Shown here: in pieces, positions 9,115 to 19,738 of the stretch | Layout: every line of letters begins with the position of its first letter | Position numbering within the stretch: the stretch's first letter is position 1 | Source of the DNA: Candolleomyces eurysporus | Lineage: Eukaryota; Basidiomycota; Agaricomycetes; Agaricales; Psathyrellaceae | Direction: 5' to 3' | DNA length: 64,000 bases | Assembly: GCA_027579435.1 (NCBI GenBank) | Contig: JANBPK010000764.1 | Location: forward strand, 1 to 64,000 | Translations under genes and position numbers: made by a program | Notes under the pieces: generated by a model | Database searches by the model: none | Told to the model about the DNA's origin: nothing | What the model saw: the letters and a program-made list of their open reading frames with translations, nothing else

Positions 9115-11806
9115 ATGGCTCTCTTCCAAGTCGACACGCCTTTGCCCCATATCCCCGACAATCTTACGATACCACAGTTCATGCTTCGGGAAATAGACGG
9201 AAGGCCAGTGCGACCCCGAAACGTCCCGTTCTTCATTGAGGATGCAACAGGTCGCAAGATTACCTACGAGGAGGTGTGTTGGTTTCCTCCATACTTTCCA
9301 TGCGCCGACTGAGCAAGTTATAGGTTCATTTCCGAACATACTCCCTTGCGAATGCACTGAGCTTGAGATGGAATGTTGGTAAGTAGGACCAATTCAGACA
9401 GCAATTCCTCATGCTGACGAACGACATGGTGTTGCCCAGGTCTTAATGATGTTGGTATGTCATCGTTAAGGTGTGCCGAAGTACGCTCATCTCACTCCGT
9501 CGGCGTCTGCAGTGTGTATTCTAAGCCCCAACCATGTCGGTGAGTCAGGGCCTTCAGAACGCCAGTAAACATACTTGATTCTCGTTTCAGATTACATGCC
9601 GGCGGTGTGGGCTGCCCAAATCCTTGGAGCTATCATAACGCAAGTTTACAGTCGTTCTTCGGCTGGATGAAACGCTATGCTGACTCTCTAGTTTCAGACC
9701 ATCCAATCCGAGCTATAGCGTTGATGAACTCACTCACCAGCTGCAAACAACGAACGCGAAATTGATAATCGCGCACCCCCAGTGCATGGCAACAGCTCTG
9801 GCCGCGGCGCAAGTTGTTGGCCTCTCCCCGACTTCGATCGTCTCTCTCTGTCAACACAATGGCGAGCAGGTTGCAATTGACGAATTGATTTCTTTCGGGG
9901 CATCTCGACCCGAGAATTACAAGCCTATCCGATTGAAACCTGGCGAAGCTCGTTCCGCCCTTGCGTTCTTGGCAATGTCGAGCGGTACAACAGGTACGAA
10001 ACCCCACTCCTCGTCTGATGAGTATGAGCTGAGCCCTTCCCAGGAAAGCCGAAGGTACTCGTCAATGCGCACTATAAACGAGAGTGCGAGACTGAGAATG
10101 CTTCAGGCAGTTGTTATACCACACTACAGTGTTATTGCAAACGTAATTCAGACGACGACGCATTATCGAATAAACGACCCTTCGACTAAATTCGTTCCAG
10201 GTGGTGTCGCAATGGCAGGTCAGTCGAGCTAATTATACTCACATCTTGTGGCGCTTGCTGAATAAAGACTAGTGCTACCGATGTTTCGTGAGCCTTCCGA
10301 AACTGTTTGGCTATTAAAAACTGCTAATACTTAGACTAAAGACATATATGGCCTCGTTGTGAATGTGAGTTTCGCTCACCCTTATTGACCTTTCGTTGAG
10401 GTACGATGACATATCAATAGGTTCATTTCTCCCTGTTTTGTGGGGTACGTAAACGGCGTTGACGTCGAACAGGAGACTAGATATTGAAACAATTGTTCCT
10501 TGACAGTTGTCTATCCTGGTCGTTCCGAAATTCAATTTCGAGAAATTCTTGGAGAGCACCGTCAAATACCGTGTAACCCACTTACAGTGAGACCCTTCCC
10601 GGCCGACCCTGTGTACCACCGTGCTCATCTCGTGTCCGTCTATAGCTTGGTTCCGCCTCAGATCCTCCTGTTGTGCAAGGTGAGCCCTCTGCGGACGTCT
10701 TGCCTCGCCAAAAACATTAAATATCCGTGTATCTAGCAACCAGTCGTGAAGAAGTATGACTTATCATGCGTCAAGTACTGCATGTCAGGGGCTGCACCAC
10801 TTGGAGGAGAGCTTATGCTAAAGGTATCCAAGATCCTGCCCAACGCATCGATTGGTCAAGGTTACGGTCAGTCTCTGCGGGATCAGATTAATCTGTCAGA
10901 ATCTGACTTATGAGATAGGTATGACTGAGACGTGCACAACGATCAGCGCGTTCCTGGCCGATGCTCGAATAGGACGCATAGGCAGTGCTGGTAGATTGCT
11001 GCCTGGCATTGTAGCCAAAGTCGTGAAACCAGACGGGAGCTTGGCAAAGGAAGGCGAAGAGGGTGAACTCGTGATACAAGGCCCGTCAATGTCCCTGAGG
11101 TACCTCAACAACCCCACCGCGTACGTACCATATTCTTTATCGGTTACAAGAAGACGCTTCTTACTCCTGTTCATCTTCCAGTACGGCTGAAACTTACGTT
11201 GATAACTGGGTTCGCACCGGCGATGAGGTGATCATCAAGGACAACGAGGTGTACGTGGTCGACCGGCTGAAGGTAATGTGAGGGTTAAAACACGAATACT
11301 GCGATGCTCACCTCGAGCTTAGGAAATAATCAAGGTTAAAGGTTTCCAGGTCGCACCGGCAGAGTTGGAAGCACATCTGCTTCTTCACCGTGATGTCGCG
11401 GATGTCTGTGTTGTCGGCGTTCCTCATGAGTATAGCGGAGAAGTTCCGTTGGCCTACATCGTTCCTTCTCCCAAAGCACTCAAGGAAATGGCCGAAGATC
11501 ACACCCGAGGGGCGAAGCTGAAGAAGGACATCATGAAGGTAATCGTTGTATGGGATTTCTAGCTTTCGAACAGTTAACTAATAGTTGAGGGTTTAGCACG
11601 TCTCTGATGCCAAGATTCACTATAAGCATCTCGCGGGCGGTGTAGAGTTTGTAGATGTGATTCCGAAGAATCCCTCAGGAAAGATCGTGAGTCCAAAGTT
11701 GCCAATTGGATTTTCGCGCTGGACTGAATATTGCTTGCTACAGCTGCGGCGGGTGCTGAGGGATAAGGCGAAGAAGGAGAGACAGCCAATGTTAAGCAAA
11801 CTGTGA
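9115..11806 (+). CDS. 4-coumarate:CoA ligase-like acyl-CoA synthetase with C-terminal SKL
   Basis: AMP-forming ligase that adenylates a carboxylic acid and transfers it to CoA. I can splice 19 exons into one 563-residue frame: 9115-9273, 9324-9378, 9440-9454, 9513-9539, 9591-9639, 9698-9993, 10044-10054, 10107-10218, 10273-10287, 10342-10364, 10421-10444, 10507-10586, 10646-10679, 10737-10866, 10919-11120, 11182-11272, 11323-11538, 11597-11686, 11744-11806. Motifs: P-loop SSGTTGKPKAVV, GQGYGMTET, the hinge region [20 protein letters not shown], and catalytic Lys in NPSGKILRR. It ends in Ser-Lys-Leu, a canonical PTS1, so a peroxisomal location is likely. The intron after 9639 uses a GC donor. 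The acyl substrate (phenylpropanoid or fatty acid) cannot be read from the sequence. Confidence 0.93.
10044..10054 (+). other. 11-nt microexon encoding the middle of the AMP-binding motif
   Basis: This exon, GAAAGCCGAAG, is flanked by CAG on the left and GTACTC on the right. Joined to its neighbours it completes Gly-Lys-Pro-Lys of SSGTTGKPK. Skipping it would remove the key lysine and shift the frame. Confidence 0.88.
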
Positions 11807-11991
11807 GAGCCTCGTAGAGATTGTCTTATATACGTATCACCGAGTAGAATTCGAATTTATTTTGAGATTTAACTCTGCGGAACGCGTTTGTTATGACTTG
11901 TTTGCATGAAATGCCGTTGCCCTGCCACGAATTTTGAGACCGGAGGAGTCGCCGCGGCACTTGTGACACTCAGAACGCGTCGAGTGCAACC

Positions 11992-12812
11992 ATGGTTCGT
12001 CGTATTGCCTCCCAGGTTCACCAGCAAGTCTCCCGCTTAATGCAGGGAGACTTCATTAAACGTGAACCTAGCTGGTACAAAGCCGTCATCAACAACCCTC
12101 CGCTCTCTTTGCCCCCGAAAACACCCCCACGTCGTACACCGTATGACAAGAAACCCCAGCTTGGCCCTCAGCAAGTGTATCCCAAAAACCCGAAACCTCT
12201 GCCCATCCATTACATTGAAGATGACCTGAGACGTCAATTCTTCCGGGACCACCCATTCGAAGCTTTCCGCCCCAGCACACTTGTCGAGAACGACCGGATA
12301 TCGGACTCGCACCCCATACAGAAGGAAGAATGGACCCGGTTGCGACAGAGGGGGAGAAATCCTTCACCGGAAGAGTGCGTTTGCCATTTGGCTGTCTGTA
12401 TAAATTCCCTACTGACGGCTGTACAGTGCCATTCATTACGCGCTTAACCTATACCAGTATCACGCGGTCCCTCTGAGCGAGGCGTATGCACGCGCTGTCG
12501 CCCAATTCCNGCGCTCTGAGGTCAGAGCACCACGTTGCGACAACCTTCGCTGTGATGGAGGCAGAGTCTCTTGGTGCTGTCTTCTCGCCAGGGGAACTAG
12601 AGCAGTCGTTCGAGAAGGAGAAGAAGGCCCTTGAGAGCTGGCAAAAGAAAGAAGAACGGGATGAGGGCGCAATGGCAGCTCGGAAGAGGTGGAAGGCTAT
12701 CGTCGAGAAGCGCGAGGGCCAAGACCAGTGGACAAAGGGCGAGGAGTACGTGCGACTCTGGAAGGAAGGTGTCCGTCCAGACTACTCTCCCATATTGACC
12801 CAATCCTTGTGA
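11992..12812 (+). CDS. RSM25: Mitochondrial small ribosomal subunit protein mS23 (Rsm25)
   Basis: Structural protein of the mitochondrial small subunit. The two exons 11992-12374 and 12427-12812 yield 255 residues once the N at 12510 is dropped. Family features are the N-terminal block GDFIKREPSWYKAV, the PIHYIEDDLRRQFFRDHP motif followed by FEAFRPSTLVEND, an RGRNPSPEDAIHYALNLY helix, and a C-terminal Glu/Lys-rich helical tail (FEKEKKALESWQKKEERDEG). Length fits the family (yeast Rsm25 is about 264 residues). It follows the ligase on the same strand after 185 bp, so it has its own promoter. Confidence 0.9.
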
Positions 12813-12925
12813 TCATCGGTCCTTACCTTACACTCCTAATATTATCACATATTAATGACTTTGCTCGTCGGAATGCAGGAGTAAATATACAATGGTATTG
12901 ACATGCTACAGGAAATACATTAAGT

Positions 12926-14718
12926 CTATGATTTGACTCTCGACTGAGCCGCCTGTGCAGCATTCATTCCCATCCAGGTCTTTTCTACCAGTGACAGCAG
13001 CTTCTGCATATCAGAGCTCCAGTCGTTCATGACGTCTTCCGTACTGCGTTTCGCCCTAAAGCTAATGATGCCTGCTAGTCTGTCGATCTTTGCCCATACA
13101 GTTCCAGAGACCACCAGGCGAGAAAGAATAGCCTCAGTCTCCTTCGGCGTCAAATCCAGCAAGCTAGAGAGGCGAACAAGCGTGATTCTCGTATAGTATT
13201 CGGCGACGACGCGAATGTTCTGAGTGGGCAGATTGAATAAGTATTGACTCGGAGGAACAATGAAAAGCGCTTACATGTTCGATTACCCGCGTGTGCAGGT
13301 CTTCCCAGCGCTTCTCTTGTGAAAAGACGGGCGTCTTTTGTAGGAATTTGCCATAGATTGATTCAATACCGGGCCATCGCATCAGTTCCTTCGTCACGAA
13401 ACATTTGGTGAGGTTGCTATCAAGCGTTTAGTTGGGTCATTCCACAAAACGCAGGCAGCACGCACTATTGTAGTTCCAACTTCGGGAGAGCAGGGTCGAC
13501 GTAGAGATGATGGAGCATGTCAGATTGCTCGTTCGTGTGAGGGGCGAGAACCATGTAGTAGGAGATATGTTCGAGAGCCTAAAAACCAACAGTTGAAAAG
13601 CTGTAATCATAGCAATCGAAACGAAGAAAGCATACCGCCTTGCCCTTGCCATTAACGTCTTCCTTGACGGAGGGTGTCTCCCACACCTTATAGTAATACT
13701 TCGCTACATCGAGATACGCGTCCTGATTCAACGCGTGCTGGATCATCATGTCGTAGTACTTGAGTTTGAGGTCCTGCGTGCACGTTTAGATGTTAGGTTG
13801 TGAATAGCTTTTCGCGGTACGCACTTCGTTATCCTTCTCCTTCAGGAACTCTTCGTTGACCTTCCTGCCTCCAACTCGCACCTTGACCCATTCAGCTTCG
13901 CCCCCACCCAGCAAATCCTTGGTACCCTTCTTCCCAACCTCGGCGTCCTTCTGTCGCGCGACCTGGATCAACAGTCGCATTTGCTCGAGGATAAACTCTG
14001 TCTTCTCTCTCCTCTCCATCGACGAATATGTCTCGACTTGCAATTCAGACAAGAGGTCTGACGCTGTCTGTAGAGATTCCTTGGGATCCTTTGCCGTCGA
14101 CGATAACGACAGGTTTTCATGATAGTGAGAGAGAAGGAGTGTTACACGGGCACGAGGGGTTTCCAGGAAGATCTGCAAGAAGACTTGAATGAATACGCGG
14201 GAAAATGCAGGTGTTTGAGAACGTACCTTTCCTTCAGTGACACTTCTCAGTGTTTCCAATAGCTCCAACCACCGCTCTTCGCCATCACGCTCCTTGATTT
14301 CCGGCAGCCATTCAATAGCCTGCTCAACAAAGGCTTGGATGGCTGCTTTGAGCTGGCCGTGTTTCTTGCTGAGCAATGTGATCGTCGAGTTCACTAGGGG
14401 GTAATTTCGGGCGTCATAGCAGTGCTGAATGGCTGCTTTGGATAATTTGGTCGTTGAGGAAAGATCGGCAGCCTTTGGAATAATTAAGACAATCGATACA
14501 AAGATAGCTAGAGTAAACACACATTTCTTGTGAGTTTCTCGAGAGCGAGGAGCTTGTCCAAAGCTTCCTGCAGCTTCCCTGACTGAAATGGCGGGTAATT
14601 TAGATCAATCTCGACGACCAGCAGACGTTGATCATACCTTTGCTAGAGCGTCTGCCTCGGGCAGCAAGGCAGTAACTTCAGGAGTGTAGTCTTTCTCTTG
14701 TTTCTTGTTGTCGGACAT
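12926..14718 (-). CDS. RPN5: 26S proteasome regulatory lid subunit Rpn5 (PSMD12)
   Basis: PCI-domain subunit of the 19S lid. The start MSDNKKQEKDYTPEV leads into TPR-like helices (AAIQHCYDARNYPLVNSTI, LSKKHGQLKAAIQAFVEQAI), the conserved ERREKTEFILEQMRL block, and the C-terminal PCI winged helix (YYTRITLVRLSSLLDLTPKE, then AILSRLVVSGTVWAKIDRLA and GIISFRAK). The C-terminus continues with the helix LLSLVEKTWMGMNAAQAAQ. Seven or so short introns interrupt the gene. Length near 480 residues fits PSMD12/Rpn5. Its stop codon faces that of mS23 (12812), a convergent pair 113 bp apart. Confidence 0.93.
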
Positions 14719-15015
14719 GATGAACAGTGAATACGAGCTTTGTAGAGTTCGCGCAATCCAATCGAAGTGACGCGTCCCCGCGCTGTTGTTCTCTGTTTGT
14801 GCTCCCTCTGAGTGACGCGCCGGCCCGGGCCGTGACTTGGGACTTGGGCTCTCCGTTGTTTTGAGAACGAGGAAGGAAGGTATATATTGGGTAGACGAAA
14901 CAGGGGCATAAAACATACAGGGTAGAGCATAATTCATAGACATAAAGTGAGGTGGGATCAACAGAGAAAACGGAAACAGAAATGTGCGCATAATATGAGT
15001 GTTTGATGAAAATAC
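14719..15015. other. Intergenic, 297 bp
   Basis: RPN5 promoter and 3' flank of the F-box-like gene. I see no gene here. Confidence 0.4.
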
Positions 15016-17324
15016 TTATGCATCGACTTGAACCGCCGTATCGAGGGGTGATTTAATGTCTGTCGCAGTCGACGTTTCATTTTCGGTTGAAAGTTTCGGT
15101 TCGGTTTCAACGAAAGCTGGCTGGCGATTTTTGGTGAGCGTTGGCAAGCCTTCGATCGCTCGCATCCCCATGCGCGGTACGGCAAGTGGGACGGCAACAA
15201 GGTATGCGTAAAAGAGAGAGAAGATTCCGACGATGTGTGGGAAGAGATAGAGTTGTTGGAGGATATGACTGGCCATGGCGGCTTGCTTGAGTTCTTCTTC
15301 CCCCAAATCCATCGTCTCCATTTTTGGCTCCTCCTCGACGGGCTCCGTCGCATCAATTTCCATCGAGACCATGGTCGGTTGAGCCTCAACGCCCACCTCA
15401 GCAGTGGAAACCGTTGCGTCGACACCAACGGACGACACTTTCGCAGTCGCGTGAACAGAGCGGTCAACGAGCTTCGGGGTGCATTGGACGCTTATGCTGC
15501 TCATCCTCGGGCGACATTGAATCGCCCGACTGACCGTCTGAACGGTAGCATCGACCGCCTTCTCCGTCGTCTCCGGAATAGGGCGAGCAAACGACTTTTC
15601 CGTCTCCCTGATCGCCTGCAGGTGGGGTAGAATATCGCTGACGGTCTGCCAACTCTTTGCATTCGCCTCGTTATACCCCACTCTGTTTCGTTCTTGGAAA
15701 TGACGAAGAGTTTCGAGCCTCGGTGCCATATGGCTGAGGAGGATGGCGACTTGCAGGGGATCGCTGATCCAGGACCCTCCCAAATACAGCCTCAGAAGGG
15801 ATTTGGACGAGAAGGCCTGTGTTTTGAGGGTGGCTGGGGAGGCTTCACAGGCGTTAACGACGGCACCGATGGTATGGAGGTACTTGCAACGCTTAGTTAG
15901 CAAAGCAAGGGATTCCAAGGTGATCCTTGGACCACCCGTGTTTGGCGCGAAACGGGCGAAAGGGCAGAGCCTAAGGACTTCGAGCTTGGGGCATGCGTCG
16001 GCGAGGGCGTCAAGGTCGGAAGGTAAAAAGACGATGGACTCTGGAAGGTCGATTTCGAGTCGATTGAGCTTGGTGAGGTCTGAAAGATGTTCCAGCGACA
16101 GGCGTTTGGAAGGAGCCTCACCCCGGGATGCGGATCGGACAGAGTCCACAAATCTCGCAGAGCTGGTTGCTCCGATGCGCAGTGATTGCAGAGAATCACC
16201 GAAAAGCTCGCAAATGAGATAGGACAGATCCTGCCAGTCGGCATTGTCGGGCGGGTCTTCGATATTAAGATCGATATGGGTCAATTGGCTGGACAGATGT
16301 TTGAGGAATACGGCGATGTTCCCGACCTCTCCGGTGAGATGAACGCGACGTAGCTGCGCGAACGAGCCCTTGGAGGGAAGGTCCCCGGTGAGCCTCAACG
16401 CTGACTTTCGAAGCTCGGCGAAGTCATATTCGCCGCTTGAGAACCCGCTGTCGCTCGACGCGATGGAGCTTGGGGTGGAAGCACCTGACCTGGGGTGGAT
16501 TTCATCGAAGAAACCCTCGACAGCGATGGGAGATCGCCCGGTGAGGTCGAGCTGCAACGTCTTTAGCGTTGGGAGACCTGCTACCCAACGCCCAACGCCA
16601 GCGGACAAGGCGCCGGGTGCGACCAGGAAAACACGTTCCAGTTCGTCCTGCCGAGCAAGCAGCTCAGTGAAAGAGTCGGGGAGACTGGTTGGGGAGTTGA
16701 ATGAGAATGAAGTTAACTTGGTTCGGCTTGACATGTCGTAGAGGAAGTTCCTAATCTTGTCCTGCTTGAAGTTGGCGCCAACCTCGACTTGGATGGTGCG
16801 TAAGCGAGGCGACAGGAACATCGCGCAACGGTCCAACCCTGCAGGGGTCTCCACCCTCCATACTAAGTCCTGAAGGTTTGGAAGGATGTAGAGGCATGGG
16901 CGGTGCTCGTCGATGATAGAGAAAACGGAAGCGGCGACGTTGTTCGCCGTCTCGTCGTAGACAACACGTCGGATCCGCTCATTGTACTTCAGGAAGGTGT
17001 CCCAGTCCGGCTCCTGTGGAACTCTTGCCTGGGTCGGGGATCGGGTATCAGCATCGAACTGTGAATTGTGAATGGCAGACATGAGTGTGAACTCACAAAG
17101 CCTAGGCCAGGCCTTCGGGCCTTCTTCAAGACACTCGCAGGAAACAGACCAAGGATGGGGACAATGGAATCCAGGTCCCTCCATAAAACATCCAATGCAG
17201 GTTCGCACAATGCGCGGCAGACCCTGGCGAGTCGGGAGAGGGAACGCTTTCCGTTGGATGCGTCCAATATAGCTTCCAGAAGCTTCTTGGTGGTGTCTGC
17301 GTCTCGAAGAATATTGGTGATCAT
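15016..17324 (-). CDS. F-box-like/leucine-rich protein with hydrophobic C-terminal segment
   Basis: Two exons: the first (17324 to about 17097) encodes an F-box-like helix bundle (LLEAILDASNGKRSLSRLA then RVCRALCEPALDVLW), and the second (to 15016) about 670 residues. Leucine-rich repeat-like strands follow (LKTLQLDL, LRRVHL, LTHIDLNI, LNRLEIDL, LEVLRL, LLRLYLGG). Such proteins are abundant in agaricomycetes and recruit targets to SCF ubiquitin ligases. Unusual features: a Val/Thr/Ala-rich stretch repeating VDATV-like words (about 15350-15560), and a hydrophobic span near 15160-15270 (LYLFPHIVGIFSLFYAYLVA) that could be a membrane anchor. A further 5' exon upstream of 17337 cannot be excluded, because a plausible acceptor (TTTGTAG) precedes the start. 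Target unknown. Confidence 0.78.
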
Positions 17325-17946
17325 AGCAGCAAGCGACGGGCTACAAATGTGCAGAGGAAGAAAACGTCAAGAGTCAAAATGGCTACCCAATTGCGGGGAA
17401 GAAGATGAGGGGGAAGGAGAAATCGGCCGTCGAGAGTACTTAAAGTACCCTGCTGCGAGGCAAACACGCTGCTGCAAGCCAATGCCGAATGTTCCACCGC
17501 AGGTTCGTTACTATATTGATCACCTGTGACAAACACGAGTAGTAAACGGAAGTTGGAGTTGATGGATGCAGGGGAGGAGAATGAGGTCGACATGCGGCCA
17601 GAGGCCGTGCGTTTTTCATTTTCGATACTTGGTGCATTGACTACGCGCAGTCAACACAATTGAGCAGGGGTTGGAGGCTTTAACCAGTCCTGCCCAATAC
17701 ACCCCGATGTCGGGAAGCGTGATCTAGATGAGCTGGGGAATCTACAGGCCCCAGTAAGGGCCAACAACCGGGAGTACCGGGATTGAAGGTGAGTTCTGTA
17801 GGCGCCTACTGCGGCTTAAGGGAATACCGGCCCAACGGATGGTTTGATCACACGAGTAGAGTGACGCTTATCTTGAAAGTCCATTAGATTAAAAGGATAC
17901 GGTTCAAACAGTGGCAATTATTACTCAATGATATACTTCCATCGCC
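17325..17946. other. Intergenic, 622 bp
   Basis: Upstream of the F-box-like gene and downstream of SLD2. A minus-strand open frame at 17593-17321 runs into the F-box gene start and might contain 5' UTR or a leader exon. Nothing else is recognised. Confidence 0.4.
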
Positions 17947-19567
17947 CTAAAATTCCGCAACCTCCCATGGAACCGGCTCGCCATCCCACTCTTCATCAGC
18001 ATCTCCACGCTTATCTTCGTCAACATCCTCGTCTTCTCCGACGTCCCATATCTCGCCCTTCTTGGAGTCATAACAAGTGGTTCTTCGTCCATATAGCAGA
18101 CTGTCTACCAGCTTACTTTCTGATCCAGGTCGACCTTTCCAATGCGCTGTTTTGAGGTCCAAAACCTCTTTGAATTTCTCGGGTAAATTGACGTCTATCG
18201 CCTGGCTTTCGAGTTCGGGATGGAGCAGGGGGTTGGGGTCGTGAGTTTCGCGAGGCAAGTCCAAAATAGGGTCGAACTCGGGATCAACATCATCCTCGGC
18301 ACGGGATCTCTTCAGTTGGGTCCTATCGACAATCTTGACCTTAGTCTTCAGGTCAGAGCCATCCGACGCATCCTCGTCGTCCGTATTTCCATCCTTAGCG
18401 ACCTTCATCTTTTTCCGGTGGGCAAACGTCCTCGAGTCAGCTTTCCTCTTCCCAGGACCTTTAGACGTGGCTGCAGCTGGAGGCGGGGAGGGAGGTAGTA
18501 ATGGCGATCTTGAACGCCGGTTGGGCTCGATGGTACTTTCTTTGGAGCCAGCTTCCACTTCAGCCGGTGAGTCGGAGGGTTGAGATGCACCACTGGCGTC
18601 CTGAGGCGGAGAATTCGGGGCAGACGAGGGTGGCCGTTCAGTGGTAGTAGACTGAGGTTCGGGGGGTTGTATGGGCTCGAATTCAGGGAAGAAGTCATCG
18701 GATTCTGGTTTACCCTTCCCGACTTTGTTTGAAGAATTCTTCAATCCGAATATATCGCCACTAAGAGGCTGGGCTTCATCGAAGAGAAGGGTGAACGCCC
18801 GACCTGCAGGTTTCATGGGAGAGTCATCCACGAAGGAAGATTCGTGCTCATCGTCGCTTTCGTCTTGGGTAGCTTCATGACTCGGAAATTTGGCATTTAG
18901 TCCAAGGGCAAGGCGAGGGAAATTCAAAGTTGTTTGTGAACCTGTCCGACGACGTTTCTCCTTGCTCGGAGACGGGGATACAGGCTCTCCTCTCAGTCTC
19001 TTCCGAGCGCGAGACACCGCGGAAGATGGAGCGGGAGGGGATGTCGGTTTTTCAGACAGTACGGTTCCAAAGGTTGGATATTCCAAGCCGTCGACCGACT
19101 GTGGCTTTGGATGGGATTTGGTTGGGCTCGCAAAAGGGTTGAAAAGTGGCTGAGGGATACGTGGCTCAGGCCTCTCTCGCTCCTTTCCTTTCTTCTTCTG
19201 CGGTGAGAATGGATTGAACGAGGACAGTGGTGCAGTAGGGGCTACAACGCGCGAAGTGAGGGCTACGAGAGTAGATGTATCATTTCTCGCTTTGGGACGG
19301 TCGTGTGGGGGTCGAGGGCGACTGCAGGGATGTTGACTGNCTGGGNTGGGGGGNTGGATTNCGCACCGGCTTTTGAAAGCTTCTTGTAGAGTTTGTACTT
19401 CTGGGCTGATATTATAGGATGAGGAGAGTAGATTGGGAGAGGTCGAACGGCGTACCGATGTCAGGGAGTTTCTTGATATCGTCGACGGTGGGCTCTCTGC
19501 CCTGTTTAGCCTTGAAGGTGCGTTCCCATGTCTTTATTTCTGCACGAAGAGAGGCGAGGTCGTTCAT
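17947..19567 (-). CDS. SLD2: DNA replication regulator Sld2 (Drc1)
   Basis: Sld2 is a CDK substrate that binds Dpb11 and helps load GINS and Cdc45 at origins. Exon 1 (19567-19456) carries the diagnostic N-terminal block: LRAEIKTWERTFKAKQGREP, then TVDDIKKLPDI. A GT-AG intron at 19406-19455 splices in phase to AQKYKLYKKLSKAG. The remaining roughly 480 residues are Ser/Pro-rich with many SP/TP sites (PVSPSPSKEKRRR, DDSPMKPAG, RSRSPLLPPSPPP) and the recurrent NPFSPQ / NPFASPTK words, as expected of a CDK-regulated protein. Acidic C-terminus ends PWEVAEF. Four Ns at 19340-19361 blur about ten residues just after the conserved block, so the frame through there is assumed. Divergent from the KEN-box gene. 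Confidence 0.9.
19340..19361. other. Cluster of four Ns inside SLD2
   Basis: Ns at 19340, 19346, 19354 and 19361 in a G/T-rich tract. Reading frame on both sides is clearly SLD2, so this is unresolved coding sequence rather than a gene boundary. Confidence 0.85.
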
Positions 19568-19738
19568 GTCGCGTCGTCGAGGATGGAGGCGATGGCAGAA
19601 GAACGGTCACAGGACTGGCCAGAACGCGGTGTCACGTACACACAAACAAACAAAGTCAAGTTGAACGGCGCCGAGCCTCGTGCCTCCCTCCTCACCAAGC
19701 CCGTAGTCTCCCTTACGATCTTTACGACCTCTCCAACC

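Noticed and set aside
9115..17324. A biosynthetic gene cluster around the acyl-CoA ligase
   Set aside because: Neighbours are MED7, mS23 and RPN5, all housekeeping genes; no oxidase, transporter or PKS/NRPS is present.
17640..17940. tRNA or other structural RNA in the F-box/SLD2 gap
   Set aside because: No cloverleaf or GGTTCGA-type box B is visible. I could not scan systematically with a covariance model.
19433..19738. Upstream in-frame extension of the KEN-box gene
   Set aside because: It runs antisense through SLD2 exon 1, whose conserved block is unmistakable, and adds no recognisable sequence. The ATG at 19739 is in good context and starts the Ser/Pro-rich part.
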